DNA from: Actinoplanes utahensis
GTDB taxonomy: Bacteria; Actinomycetota; Actinomycetes; Mycobacteriales; Micromonosporaceae
Direction of reading: 5' to 3'
Length of the DNA: 64,000 nt
Assembly: GCF_016862455.1 (NCBI RefSeq)
Contig: NZ_BOMZ01000026.1
Span: 168,040 to 232,039 of the forward strand
Part shown: positions 17,533 through 25,771 of the stretch, in pieces
Numbering within the stretch: position 1 is the stretch's first letter
Layout of the letters: each line of letters opens with the position of its first letter
Notes under the pieces: model-generated
The model's input: the letters and a program-made list of their open reading frames with translations, nothing else
The model's database searches: none
What the model was told of the DNA's origin: nothing
Translations under genes and position numbers: made by a program

Positions 17533-18405
17533 GTGCGCATCGGCATCGTGATTCTTCCTGACCAGCGGTGGGCCGACGCGAGCCGGCGGTGGCGGCTCGC
17601 CGAGGAGTACGGCTTCGACCACGCCTGGACCTACGACCACCTGGGCTGGCGGGACCTGATCACCGGCCCCTGGTTCGACGCGGTGCCGACCCTGACCGCG
17701 GCCGCGACCGTCACCTCCCGGATCCGGCTGGGCACCTACGTCGCCTCGCCCAACTTCCGTCACCCGGTGCACTTCGCCCGTGAGGCCACCGCCCTGGACG
17801 ACATCTCCGGTGGCCGGCTGATCCTCGGGCTGGGCGCCGGCGGCATCGGTTTCGACTCCGCCGTGCTCGGGCAGCCGGAGCTGACCCCGCGCCGGCGGGT
17901 GGACCGGTTCGCCGAGTTCCTCGAGCTGTTCGACACGATCCTGCGGCAGCCGTCCACCACCTGGTCCGGTGAGTGGTTCTCGGCCGTCGACGCCCGTAGC
18001 ATCCCGGGGCCGGTCCAGCAGCCGCGGCCACCGTTCGTGGTGGCGGCGAACGGTCCGCGGGCCCTGCGGCTGGCCGCGCGGTACGGCGACGGCTGGGTGA
18101 CCACCGGGCCGCAGGCGGAGACCGCGGACGAGTGGTGGCGGGCGGTGACGGAGATCCGGGACCGGTTCGAGACGACGCTGGCGGACGCCGGGCGGCCGCT
18201 CGACTCGATCGATCGTTACCTGAATCTGGACTCGTCGCCGGTGTTCTCGATGAGCAGCGTCGGCGCCTTCACCGACGCCGTCGGCCGTGCCCGGGAACTG
18301 GGCTTCACCGATGTGATCACGCACTGGCCGCGCGAGTCGAGCTGGTACGCCGGGGACGAGAAAGTGTTGACCGAGGTCGCGGCGGAACTGCCGCGCCTTC
18401 GTTGA
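17533..18405 (+). CDS. Luciferase-like (F420/FMN-dependent) oxidoreductase
   Basis: A 290-residue bacterial-luciferase fold protein. MRIGIVILPDQRWADASRRWRLAEEYGFDHAWTYDHLGWRD, then LGTYVASPNFRHPVHFAREATALDDISGGRLILGLGAGG and VAANGPRALRLAARYGDGWVTTG match LLM-class enzymes. In actinomycetes most use F420H2, which the fgd product at 12.4 kb would regenerate. The GTG start at 17533 gives a 13-base gap to the MarR gene, implying one transcript. Substrate unknown. Confidence 0.88.
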   Translation: MRIGIVILPDQRWADASRRWRLAEEYGFDHAWTYDHLGWRDLITGPWFDAVPTLTAAATVTSRIRLGTYVASPNFRHPVHFAREATALDDISGGRLILGLGAGGIGFDSAVLGQPELTPRRRVDRFAEFLELFDTILRQPSTTWSGEWFSAVDARSIPGPVQQPRPPFVVAANGPRALRLAARYGDGWVTTGPQAETADEWWRAVTEIRDRFETTLADAGRPLDSIDRYLNLDSSPVFSMSSVGAFTDAVGRARELGFTDVITHWPRESSWYAGDEKVLTEVAAELPRLR

Positions 18406-18412
18406 GTCTTCG

Positions 18413-18427
18413 GTAAAGGCCCTTTAC
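18413..18427. promoter_or_regulatory. 15-bp palindrome GTAAAGG-C-CCTTTAC
   Basis: A perfect inverted repeat with a single central base lies eight bases after the stop of the luciferase-like gene, in an AT-richer stretch. A further hairpin (AGCGGG 18476-18481 with CCCGCT 18487-18492, flanked by GAC/GTC) follows. One or both could serve as the transcription end between this gene and convergent lsr2; the one-base spacer makes a protein-binding site as likely as a hairpin. Confidence 0.4.
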
Positions 18428-18556
18428 GGCCAATTCGACGGCGTGGTTTACCGACGGTTATCGGCCGCACGACAGAGCGGGATCAACCCGCTGTCGGCGG
18501 CCGGTGCCCACCGCACCGGTGACCATGCACCGCCCACGGTGAGCAAACCGCGTGAA

Positions 18557-18907
18557 TCAGCGGCCGTGCGCCGCCCGGTAGGCGTTGCTGACCTCCTGCG
18601 GAATGCGGCCCCGCTCGGAGATTTTGTGCCCGTTACGGATCGCCCACTCGCGGATCAGTCGGTTCTCGTCACGCGAGCCTGCGGTCCGGGCCGGCGCCGC
18701 CGCCCGCGACGGGATGCGTCCCGACGTGGTGCGGCCGAGACGGGTCCCGGCGCTGATGAACGGGTCCAGAGCCTTGCGCAGCTTTCCGGCGTTGGACTCG
18801 GAGAGGTCGATCGTGTAGCTGACACCGTCGAGGCTGAACTCGACCGTCCGATCCGCCTTCTGGCCGTCCAGATCGTCGATCAGGGTGGTGATTACCTGCC
18901 GCGCCAT
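18557..18907 (-). CDS. lsr2: Lsr2 nucleoid-associated protein
   Basis: A 116-residue H-NS-like xenogeneic silencer. The N-terminal dimerisation part MARQVITTLIDDLDGQKADRTVEFSLDGVSYTIDLSESNAGKLRKALDPFI and the C-terminal DNA-binding part IREWAIRNGHKISERGRIPQEVSNAYRAAH with the AT-hook-like RGR are both canonical. The linker is Ala/Arg-rich. GGGAG lies upstream of ATG 18907. Its upstream region is noticeably more AT-rich than the surroundings, compatible with autoregulation. Confidence 0.96.
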   Translation of the reverse strand: MARQVITTLIDDLDGQKADRTVEFSLDGVSYTIDLSESNAGKLRKALDPFISAGTRLGRTTSGRIPSRAAAPARTAGSRDENRLIREWAIRNGHKISERGRIPQEVSNAYRAAHGR

Positions 18908-19156
18908 AACGACTCCCGAGAAGAATGATTCCGCCGCGCCCAGTGATGCCTATTCACGACGGCGGAGGCCGTGGTCGACCGACGAGGTCGCGAATAAGCC
19001 TCAGTCTCGCGCGCGACCGGTCCGCGGCGCAACTCCCGCCCGCGATCCGGCAATTCTTTCGCTCCTTGTTATCGGAATGGAACCAGGGGAATTGCAGCCC
19101 CAATCCCGGAAAGCCCGGTTGACCGCGACCCGGCCTCTCACGTTAGGGTCGGCGCC

Positions 19157-19588
19157 ATGCGGGACGAACAGGCCGCCTGGCGCGAGCAACAGCGACACGC
19201 CGTGGCCGTGCGAGCCGCCGCTCTGGAGGCGGACCGGGCAGCGGAGGCACGCCGGGCCGAGGCGCTGCTCGACGACTTCGTGCGCCGCGCCGCCGAGCGT
19301 GGGCTGGCGCCGCACACGCTCTCCGCGCGCAGCCTCGACGGCCGCTCGACCTACCGCACCAACGTCCGCGGGTGGTACCTGAAGTCCGACCGTTCGGTGG
19401 CCGTCGGCGAGGACGGGGAGTATTACGTGCTCACCGTCGCCCCGTCGCTGCGCGCCCGGTTCGCCGGCGCCGACCTGTCGCCCAGCACGGCCCGGATGAT
19501 CGTCGGCGCGGGCGGCGGCGACGGCGACCCGATCCCGCTGCAGACCCTCTTGGAACGCCGTCTGACCGCCGGAGACCGCTGGCCGTGA
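19157..19588 (+). CDS. Conserved hypothetical protein, coiled-coil N-terminus
   Basis: A 143-residue soluble protein. Residues 1-45 are a charged Ala/Glu/Arg helix (AAWREQQRHAVAVRAAALEADRAAEARRAEALLDDFV), followed by a compact alpha/beta domain with TNVRGWYLKSDRSVAVGEDGEYYVLTV and LQTLLERRLTAGDRW. I do not recognise a named domain. Its stop overlaps the GTG of the carboxypeptidase gene (GTGA), so the two are translationally coupled, suggesting a cell-envelope-related role. Confidence 0.75.
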   Translation: MRDEQAAWREQQRHAVAVRAAALEADRAAEARRAEALLDDFVRRAAERGLAPHTLSARSLDGRSTYRTNVRGWYLKSDRSVAVGEDGEYYVLTVAPSLRARFAGADLSPSTARMIVGAGGGDGDPIPLQTLLERRLTAGDRWP

Positions 19589-20844
19589 AAGCGCTCGTGG
19601 CCGCCCTGGCCGTCACCGTCCTCACCGGTTCCTTGCTGACCACCCCCGCGCAGGCCGCGCAGGCCGCGCAGGCCGCGCAGGCCGCCGCCGAGATCCCCTG
19701 CCCGAAGCCGCCGGTCGTCAAGCCCAGCATGCCGCCCCGGCCGGTCCCGCCCGCCGACGTCGCCGAGGACATGGCGCTCGGCGGCGCGCGACTGGCCACC
19801 CACGGCCTGGTCGTCCCGGACGGCAGTCCCGCGCCGCCCGCGCTCACCGCGACCACCTGGATGGTCTCCGACCTGGACACCGGCGAGGTCCTCGGCGCCT
19901 GCGGCCCGCACGTGCACCAGACCCCGGCCAGCGTGCAGAAGATGCTGCTGGCCGCGACGGCGATCGAGAAGCTCGACCCGGCGCAGAAGGTGACGATCAC
20001 CGAGGGCGACCTGAGGATCGAGCCGAACAGCTCGGCGGTCGGTGTCGTGGTCGGCGGCACCTACCCGGTGTCCACGCTCTGGCTGGGCCTGCTGCTGAAC
20101 TCGGGCAACGACGCGGCGAACGCCCTGGCCCGCACCGCCGGTGGCGGCGGCCCGGACGGGCAGGCGAAGACGGTGGCGGCGATGAACGACCTGGCGGCCT
20201 CGCTCGGCGCCCGGCAGACGCACGCGGTCACCCCGTCCGGGCTGGACGGCAAGGGCCAGTTCACCAGCGCGTACGATCTGGCGCTCATCGCCCGGGTGTG
20301 CTTCGCCAGCGACGACTTCCGCCGGTACGCGCTGACCCGGATCGGGCAGATGCCCGCCCAGACCCGGCCGAAGAAGGTCGGCGGCTTCCAGTTCCAGAAC
20401 GAGAACAAGCTGATCTACAACTACCCCGGCGCGCTGGGCGGCAAGACCGGGTTCACCACCCTGGCCCGGCACAGCTACGTGGGCGCGGCCACCCGCAACG
20501 GCCGGACCCTGGTCGCCACCCTGCTCGGCGCCGAGGCGCGCCCGCTGCGCGGCTGGCAGCAGGGCGCCGCGCTGCTCGACTGGGGTTTCTCGCTGCCGGC
20601 CGGCTCGTCGGTCGGCAAGCTGGTCACCCCGGCGGAGGTGGCCGCGGCCGCCTCCGCCGAGGCCGTGGAGAGGACGCCGTCGGGCGCGGCCGCGCCGGCC
20701 CAGGCCGAACCGGCACATCCCGGTGGCCCGACCGGGTTCACCGTGGCCGCGGCGGTGGCGGTCGCGGGGATCCTGACCGCCACACCGCTGCTCCTGCTGC
20801 TGACCCAGCGCCGCCGGCGGCGCCGCCTGGAATCCGGTGTGTGA
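19585..20844 (+). CDS. D-alanyl-D-alanine carboxypeptidase (PBP5/DacA type)
   Basis: A 419-residue penicillin-binding protein that trims the terminal D-Ala of peptidoglycan stem peptides. Signal peptide residues 1-25 are followed by an AQAAQAAQAAQAA run coded by four near-identical 9-bp units (about 19649-19684). Active-site motifs are SVQK (Ser116, Lys119), SGN (173-175) and KTG (287-289). A C-terminal TM (about 385-408) followed by RRRRRR anchors it in the membrane. The GTG start overlaps the preceding stop. Confidence 0.93.
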   Translation: MKALVAALAVTVLTGSLLTTPAQAAQAAQAAQAAAEIPCPKPPVVKPSMPPRPVPPADVAEDMALGGARLATHGLVVPDGSPAPPALTATTWMVSDLDTGEVLGACGPHVHQTPASVQKMLLAATAIEKLDPAQKVTITEGDLRIEPNSSAVGVVVGGTYPVSTLWLGLLLNSGNDAANALARTAGGGGPDGQAKTVAAMNDLAASLGARQTHAVTPSGLDGKGQFTSAYDLALIARVCFASDDFRRYALTRIGQMPAQTRPKKVGGFQFQNENKLIYNYPGALGGKTGFTTLARHSYVGAATRNGRTLVATLLGAEARPLRGWQQGAALLDWGFSLPAGSSVGKLVTPAEVAAAASAEAVERTPSGAAAPAQAEPAHPGGPTGFTVAAAVAVAGILTATPLLLLLTQRRRRRRLESGV

Positions 20845-20922
20845 CGGTCGGCCGCTGTTCGCGTCCTGACTCGGCACACTCGGCGTTCGGGCCGGCCCCG
20901 CCAGGCCCGGCGCGGCGAAGGC

Positions 20923-21420
20923 TCAGGCGAAGGCCAGTCCGAACAGCCAGGTCACCGCGATCATCAGGGCGGCGGCCAGTTCCACCAGCAGGGACAGCCC
21001 GACCGCGGCGATCGCCGAGCGGGTCGACGGCCAGGCGCGCTCCATGCCCAGACGGTTCAGCTCCACCAGCCACACGCCCAGCACGAAGCCGAGCACCAGG
21101 CCGACGATCGGCACCACGAAGAACCCGATCAGGCCGAGCACCCCGCCGAGCAGCAGCGCCGACGTGGGCACGGTGCTCTTCAGCTTCTTGCCCGGCCACA
21201 GGAACTTGATCACCAGTCCGGCGCCGGCGAGCACCGTGGCCAACACCGCGACGAAGGTCCGCGCGCCGCCGGAACCCTCCCCGAGGATCGCCCAGAGCAG
21301 CGCGCCCGCCCAGGTCAGCAGCAGTCCGGGAAGCACCGGCACCAGCACCCCCACCACCCCGGTCAGGATCACCAGGCCGGAGATGACGGTGACGGTCGTA
21401 CCGGTGTCGCTCAGGTCCAT
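20923..21420 (-). CDS. DUF456 family membrane protein
   Basis: A 165-residue protein with about five TM helices. The motifs GVLVPVLPGLLLTWAGALLWAI and GFFVVPIVGLVLGFVLGVWLVELNR are typical of DUF456, whose role is unknown. ATG 21420 follows AAGGTG. It is convergent with the carboxypeptidase gene and divergent from the first FliA-type sigma gene. Confidence 0.88.
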   Translation of the reverse strand: MDLSDTGTTVTVISGLVILTGVVGVLVPVLPGLLLTWAGALLWAILGEGSGGARTFVAVLATVLAGAGLVIKFLWPGKKLKSTVPTSALLLGGVLGLIGFFVVPIVGLVLGFVLGVWLVELNRLGMERAWPSTRSAIAAVGLSLLVELAAALMIAVTWLFGLAFA

Positions 21421-21620
21421 GCGGCACACCTTGCCGCACCTCCCGAGAACCCTCAACCGGAACCCGTGCCCGCCGATGGAAGGCCATCGCGAAGAGCGCC
21501 GGGTTGAAGCAACCCGTCCGCAACTGTCCGTCACCGGAGCCTGCACCCTGCGCACCGGAAAGTTTCTCTTGTCAGCCGGTGCCACCAGCCAGGGCGCCGA
21601 CGAGCAACCGGGGGAAACAG

Positions 21621-22544
21621 ATGACGAGCACCGTGACGACCGCTGCCGACAACCTCTTCGACACCGCTTCCGCCACTGCCGTGCTCTCCACCGCGGAGCA
21701 GGAGGAACTGATCCGCACGCACATGCCGCTCGTCGGTCACCTGGTGCGGGACATGCTGAGCCGCATCCCCAACCACATCCACCGCGACGACCTGACCAGC
21801 GCCGGCCTGCACGCCCTGGTCACCGCGGCGCGCGGCTGGGACCCGCAGCGCGGCGTCCCGTTCAACCGGTTCGCCGGCACCCGGATCCGCGGCGCGCTCC
21901 TCGACGAGCTGCGCGCGCTGGACTGGGCGACCCGCTCGGTGCGGTCCAAGGCCCGCAACACCGACACCACCCGTCAGGCGCTCACCACCTCGCTGGGCCG
22001 TACGCCCACCCCGGAGGAGCTGGCCCAGGCCCTCGGCACCACCACCACCGACCTGCACCAGACCGACACCGACGTGCAGCGCGCCACCGTCCTGTCACTG
22101 CAGGGCTTCACCACCAGCAGCGCCGACGACCTGGTGACCGAGCGCGAGCCCGGCCCGGAGGAGATGCTGCTGCGCCGCGAGCAGATCGGCTACCTGCACC
22201 ACGCGATCGGCTCGCTGCCGGAGCGCCTGCAGACCGTCGTCACCGAGTACTTCCTGCACGAGCGCCCGATGGCGGACATCGCCGCGGACCTCGGCGTCAC
22301 CGAGTCGCGGGTGTCGCAGCTGCGCGCCGAGGCGCTGTCGCTGCTCAAGGACGGCCTCAACACGCACCTCAACCCGGAGATGGCCCCGGTCCCGGACAAC
22401 CCGGAGAGCATCACCGCCCGTCGCCGTGCCAACTACTACGCCAACATCGCCAGCAACACGACGATGCGCACCCGTCTCTCGCTGACCAACGCGCACGGCC
22501 ACACCTCGATCGGCCGCGGCAACATGCCGTTCGTGGCCGCCTGA
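21621..22544 (+). CDS. FliA/WhiG-family sigma factor, paralogue 1
   Basis: A 307-residue sigma-70 family protein. Region 2 is LIRTHMPLVGHLVRDMLSRIPNHIHRDDLTSAGLHALVTAARGWDPQRGVPFNRFAGTRIRGALLDELRALDWATRSVR; region 3 lies around SLGRTPTPEELAQALG; region 4 is GSLPERLQTVVTEYFLHERPMADIAADLGVTESRVSQLRAEAL. The C-terminal extension (ARRRANYYANIASNTTMRTRLSLTN) is shared with the paralogue at 25.8 kb and is outside the usual sigma regions. ATG 21621 has GGGGGAAACAG. FliA-type sigma factors drive flagellar and spore-motility genes in related organisms. Confidence 0.93.
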   Translation: MTSTVTTAADNLFDTASATAVLSTAEQEELIRTHMPLVGHLVRDMLSRIPNHIHRDDLTSAGLHALVTAARGWDPQRGVPFNRFAGTRIRGALLDELRALDWATRSVRSKARNTDTTRQALTTSLGRTPTPEELAQALGTTTTDLHQTDTDVQRATVLSLQGFTTSSADDLVTEREPGPEEMLLRREQIGYLHHAIGSLPERLQTVVTEYFLHERPMADIAADLGVTESRVSQLRAEALSLLKDGLNTHLNPEMAPVPDNPESITARRRANYYANIASNTTMRTRLSLTNAHGHTSIGRGNMPFVAA

Positions 22545-22551
22545 TCCATCC

Positions 22552-22580
22552 GGGCCCGGCGCTCTCCCAGCGCCGGGCCC
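22552..22580 (+). terminator. Intrinsic terminator after sigma gene 1
   Basis: GGGCCCGGCGCT (22552-22563) pairs perfectly with AGCGCCGGGCCC (22569-22580) around CTCCC, and is followed by ACCCCTTTTC. It lies eight bases after the sigma stop. A second stem, CAGCCGCCG/CGGCGGCTG (22619-22643), sits between it and the convergent helD-like gene and could serve that transcript. Confidence 0.8.
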
Positions 22581-22722
22581 ACCCCTTTTCAAGACCTTTC
22601 CCCGGTACGGGCCACGCACAGCCGCCGTGACTCGCGGCGGCTGCGCCAGGCGTTCCCTCCCGGCCGTCCCCCGGTGCCACTCATGCATGCCCGTCCGGAT
22701 CACCCCCGGCCGGCCGTCGGCT

Positions 22723-25005
22723 CTACCCGAGGGAGGACAGGACCTTCGGCAGGTCGGCGGTGTGCAGAACGCCCAGCCGGCGGGTCGCCCGGGTGACCGC
22801 CACGTAGAGGTCGGACAGCCCGCGCGGCGACTCGGCGATGATCTCGTCCGGGGCGACCACCAGCACCGAGTCGAACTCCAGGCCCTTCGCCTGCCGGACG
22901 GTCATCAGGACCACATGGTTGAGCAGGTCGGGCTGCTCCCCCACGGCCGCGCCGGGAACCGCGGCGACCAGCTCGGCACCGAGGGCCGGCTCCAGGCTCT
23001 CCGGCACGAGCACACCGAGACGGCCCTCCTCGATCAGGGCGGCCTCCTTGCGTACCTCGGCGATGAGCTCCTCGGCGACAGCCGGCGGATCCACCCGGCG
23101 CGCCCACGGGGCCACGCCGGACGACCGCACCGACCGCGGCGGCCGCAGCGCCGGATCGACCGCGGCCAGCACGTCCGCCGCGACCGCCATCACCTCTGCC
23201 GGGGTGCGGTAGTTCACGCTCAGCTCGACCAGCCGCCAGCGCTGCGCCACCCACGGCTCGAAGACCTGCTCCCAGGTGGTGGTGCCGGCCAGCTCGGAGG
23301 TCTGCGCGACGTCACCGACCGCGGTCACCGACCGGCTCGGGCAGCGGCGCATCAGCAGCCGCCAGGCCATCGGCGACAGCTCCTGCGCCTCGTCGACGAT
23401 CACATGGCCGAACACCCAGGTCCGGTCGGCGGCGGCCCGCTCGGCCGCGGTCCGGGTGTCGATCACCTCGTGCCGCTCGACGAAGGCGCCCGCGTCGACC
23501 ACGTCCAGGGCGGACAGCACCTCGTCACGTTCGGCGCCCTCGTCCTCGAAGTCCAGCGAGCGGGAACCCTCGACGATCTCCAGGACGCCCTCGGCGTACT
23601 CGATCGCGGCTCTCCTCTGCTTCTGCTTCTCGCGGACCGCGAGCGTGTCGTCGACGCCGAGCAGTTCGGCGAGCTCGTCCAGGAGCGGCACGTCGGCCGG
23701 GGTCCAGCCGGCCGACCGGTCCCGCAGCAGCGTCCGCGGCAGTCCCGCCGACTCCAGCCGGTCGGCGTCGCTGAGCAGGTCCCGCAAGACCTGGCGCGGG
23801 GTGAGCACCGGCCAGAAGTCGAACAGCACCTGCTGCACGTCGATGTCCTCGCGCAGTTCCCGCCGGGTCTCGGCGAGATCCGCCTCGGAGAGCAGGTTCT
23901 CCCCGCCGAGCGGGTCCGCGCCGATCCGCTCGGCGATCTGCCGCGACAGCTGATGGATGGCCTCGGTCACGAAGATCTGCCGGGCCACGTTGTGCGGTTT
24001 CTCCGACCGGCGGGCCGCGGTCCGTGCCGCCAGCAGCACCTCCCGCTCGATGCGCAGCGGGTAGCCGTCGTGGTCGACCTCGACGAAGTCGTCCGGCAGC
24101 GTCTGCCGGTCGGCGACCGCGTTCTCCAGCGCGTCGAGCATGCCCAGACCGCCCTTGAACGCGGCGACCGCCGGCGGCTCGGTGGCGTGCGCACGCACCC
24201 CGGGGAACATGTCGCCGAGGGTGGCCAGCAGCACCCCGGTCTCCGCCAGCGATGGCAGAACCTGGGAGATGTACCGCAGGAAGGTCGTGTTCGGGCCGAG
24301 GATCAGCACACCGGTACGGGTCAACTGCTCGCGGTACGTGTACAGCAGGTACGCCGCCCGGTGCAGCGCCACCGCGGTCTTGCCGGTGCCCGGCCCGCCC
24401 TGGACCACCAGCACGCCGGGCAGCCCGGACCGGATCACCTCGTCCTGCTCGGCCTGGATGGTCTCGACGATGTCGCGCATCCGGCCGGTCCGGTTGGCGG
24501 TCAGCGCCGACAGCAGCGCCGCCTCCCCGGTCACGTCCTCCCGGCCGGTGCCGTCGCCGGCCTCGATGTCCAGGGTCTCGTCGTCGATGCCGGTGAGCAC
24601 CCGGCCCCGGGTGCGCAGGTGCCGGCGCCGGGTCACGCCCTCCGGGCTGACCGCGGTGGCCAGGTAGAAGGGCCGCGCGGCGGGGGCCCGCCAGTCCACC
24701 AGAAGAGGGTCGGAGTCCCGGTCCTCGGCGAACAGCCCGATCCGGCCGATGTAGCGGGGATTGCCGGCGGAGAAGTCCAGCCGGCCGAAGCAGAGCCCGT
24801 TCTCCACGGAGTTGAACTGGGCCAATTGCTCGGCATAGTGGGCGCGGGTGGCCTCCCGCTGGGTGCGGCCCTGCGGGGTGCCGCCGGCTTCGAGGAGGAT
24901 GCCGCGCAGGCGGCTGTCGGCCTGCTCACGCAATTGATCCAGTCGCTGGTAGAGCGTGGTCAAGTACGCCTGCTCGGAATCGATCTCGGCGCTCGAGCTT
25001 GACAA
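22723..25005 (-). CDS. HelD/HelR-type superfamily 1 ATPase (RNA polymerase recycling factor)
   Basis: A ~760-residue SF1 helicase-like motor. HelD proteins insert coiled-coil arms into RNA polymerase channels and strip stalled enzyme from DNA; some confer rifamycin tolerance. An N-terminal helix (SEQAYLTTLYQRLDQLREQADSRLRG) leads to Walker A GGPGTGKTAVALHRAAYL (about residue 200), DEAQELSPM, VGDVAQTSE, NYRTPAEV, VRQAKGLEFDSV and YVAVTRATRRL. The TTG start at 25005, with AAGGGG five bases upstream, matches the usual N-terminus; an ATG at 25029 lacks a ribosome site. The promoter-terminator module at 24999-25066 overlaps this start on the other strand. Confidence 0.92.
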   Translation of the reverse strand: MSSSSAEIDSEQAYLTTLYQRLDQLREQADSRLRGILLEAGGTPQGRTQREATRAHYAEQLAQFNSVENGLCFGRLDFSAGNPRYIGRIGLFAEDRDSDPLLVDWRAPAARPFYLATAVSPEGVTRRRHLRTRGRVLTGIDDETLDIEAGDGTGREDVTGEAALLSALTANRTGRMRDIVETIQAEQDEVIRSGLPGVLVVQGGPGTGKTAVALHRAAYLLYTYREQLTRTGVLILGPNTTFLRYISQVLPSLAETGVLLATLGDMFPGVRAHATEPPAVAAFKGGLGMLDALENAVADRQTLPDDFVEVDHDGYPLRIEREVLLAARTAARRSEKPHNVARQIFVTEAIHQLSRQIAERIGADPLGGENLLSEADLAETRRELREDIDVQQVLFDFWPVLTPRQVLRDLLSDADRLESAGLPRTLLRDRSAGWTPADVPLLDELAELLGVDDTLAVREKQKQRRAAIEYAEGVLEIVEGSRSLDFEDEGAERDEVLSALDVVDAGAFVERHEVIDTRTAAERAAADRTWVFGHVIVDEAQELSPMAWRLLMRRCPSRSVTAVGDVAQTSELAGTTTWEQVFEPWVAQRWRLVELSVNYRTPAEVMAVAADVLAAVDPALRPPRSVRSSGVAPWARRVDPPAVAEELIAEVRKEAALIEEGRLGVLVPESLEPALGAELVAAVPGAAVGEQPDLLNHVVLMTVRQAKGLEFDSVLVVAPDEIIAESPRGLSDLYVAVTRATRRLGVLHTADLPKVLSSLG

Positions 25006-25029
25006 AGTCGCCCCTTTTCGTGCTATCAT
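24999..25029 (+). promoter_or_regulatory. Sigma70-like promoter overlapping the helD-like start
   Basis: A consensus -35 TTGACA (24999-25004) and a TATCAT -10 (25024-25029) are separated by 19 bases on the plus strand. The spacing is long but both hexamers are unusually good for this genome. Transcription would start about 25036, immediately before the terminator hairpin at 25041, and head toward the lipoprotein gene. Confidence 0.55.
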
Positions 25030-25040
25030 TCCGGCGTTCT

Positions 25041-25066
25041 GCAGCCATTCATATGGCTGCTTTTTT
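25041..25066 (+). terminator. Textbook intrinsic terminator directly downstream of a promoter
   Basis: GCAGCCAT (25041-25048) pairs perfectly with ATGGCTGC (25053-25060) around TCAT, followed by six T. U-tract terminators are rare in such GC-rich genomes. A second inverted repeat, GTTTGCCG (25067-25074) and CGGCAAAC (25084-25091), follows. The arrangement allows an attenuator for the lipoprotein gene at 25203 or a very short RNA. Confidence 0.8.
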
Positions 25067-25202
25067 GTTTGCCGGAAAGCATTCGGCAAACGACCAGAAT
25101 AGCCCAGCGGCGACGGGTTACGGCCGCGGGCACAAGTGTCCGGAAGCCGTCTCGACACGCCGGGGCCGTTACGCCCGCCCGGCGCGGCTCATTAACCGAG
25201 AC

Positions 25203-25718
25203 ATGGACACACGCCACCCGATTCGCCGTCTGACCGCACTGACGCTCGCCGCTGCCGCCACCCTCGCCTTCGCGGGCGCCTGCTCCGAGGAGACCCCGGA
25301 ACCGGCCGGCGACGCCGCCGCGGCCGCCGGCGCAGGCCCCGAGCAGCAGACCCTGGAAGGCGCCAAGCAGGCCGCCCAGACGGTGTTCGACCGGTTCAGC
25401 GGCGGCGACTTCGCCGGCGCGTGGGAGATGTACACCTCGGCCGGCAAGCAGTCGATCAGCAAGGCCGACTACGTGAAGCTGAACACCGTCTGCTCCCGCA
25501 AGGGCCTGGCGATCCAGCTCACCAGCGCCCGGATGGAGGGCACCGACAAGGCCGTGGTGATCGCGAAGCAGCTGGTCGCGGCCCAGTCGTACACCATGGT
25601 CTACGAGAACGGCGCCTGGAAGCTGGAGCCGGCCAAGGAGGGCCTGGCCCTCTACAAGATGGGCGCCGACAAGGCGATCGCCGCCCAGAAGAAGGCCGGC
25701 ACCTGCGCCAACGCGTGA
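25203..25718 (+). CDS. Secreted lipoprotein of unknown function
   Basis: A 171-residue lipoprotein. The signal peptide with lipobox LAFAGAC gives a lipidated Cys at about 27, followed by a Glu/Pro/Ala linker. The globular part (AAQTVFDRFSGGDFAGAWEMYTSAGKQSISKADYVKLN) has the 'W..Y....R..IS...Y' pattern of DUF4878/NTF2-like lipoproteins, and ends with AGTC. ATG 25203 has only a weak ribosome site. It lies between the helD-like gene (divergent) and the second sigma gene (convergent). Confidence 0.8.
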   Translation: MDTRHPIRRLTALTLAAAATLAFAGACSEETPEPAGDAAAAAGAGPEQQTLEGAKQAAQTVFDRFSGGDFAGAWEMYTSAGKQSISKADYVKLNTVCSRKGLAIQLTSARMEGTDKAVVIAKQLVAAQSYTMVYENGAWKLEPAKEGLALYKMGADKAIAAQKKAGTCANA

Positions 25719-25727
25719 GTGTGGAAA

Positions 25728-25752
25728 GGCCCGCCGCGAACCGCGGCGGGCC
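25728..25752. terminator. Bidirectional 11-bp stem terminator
   Basis: GGCCCGCCGCG (25728-25738) and CGCGGCGGGCC (25742-25752) pair perfectly around AAC. It sits between the stops of the convergent lipoprotein and sigma genes and can serve both. Confidence 0.82.
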
Positions 25753-25771
25753 CCTCACCACCGGGGAAGTC

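Noticed and set aside
19649..19684. A separate repeat locus in the carboxypeptidase gene
   Set aside because: The four 9-bp units encode AQA repeats at the end of the signal peptide region and are ordinary slippage within a tolerant segment.
25006..25158. Upstream start for the helD-like protein at 25158
   Set aside because: The extension crosses the promoter-terminator module, has no ribosome site and does not resemble HelD N-termini; TTG 25005 has AAGGGG at good spacing.
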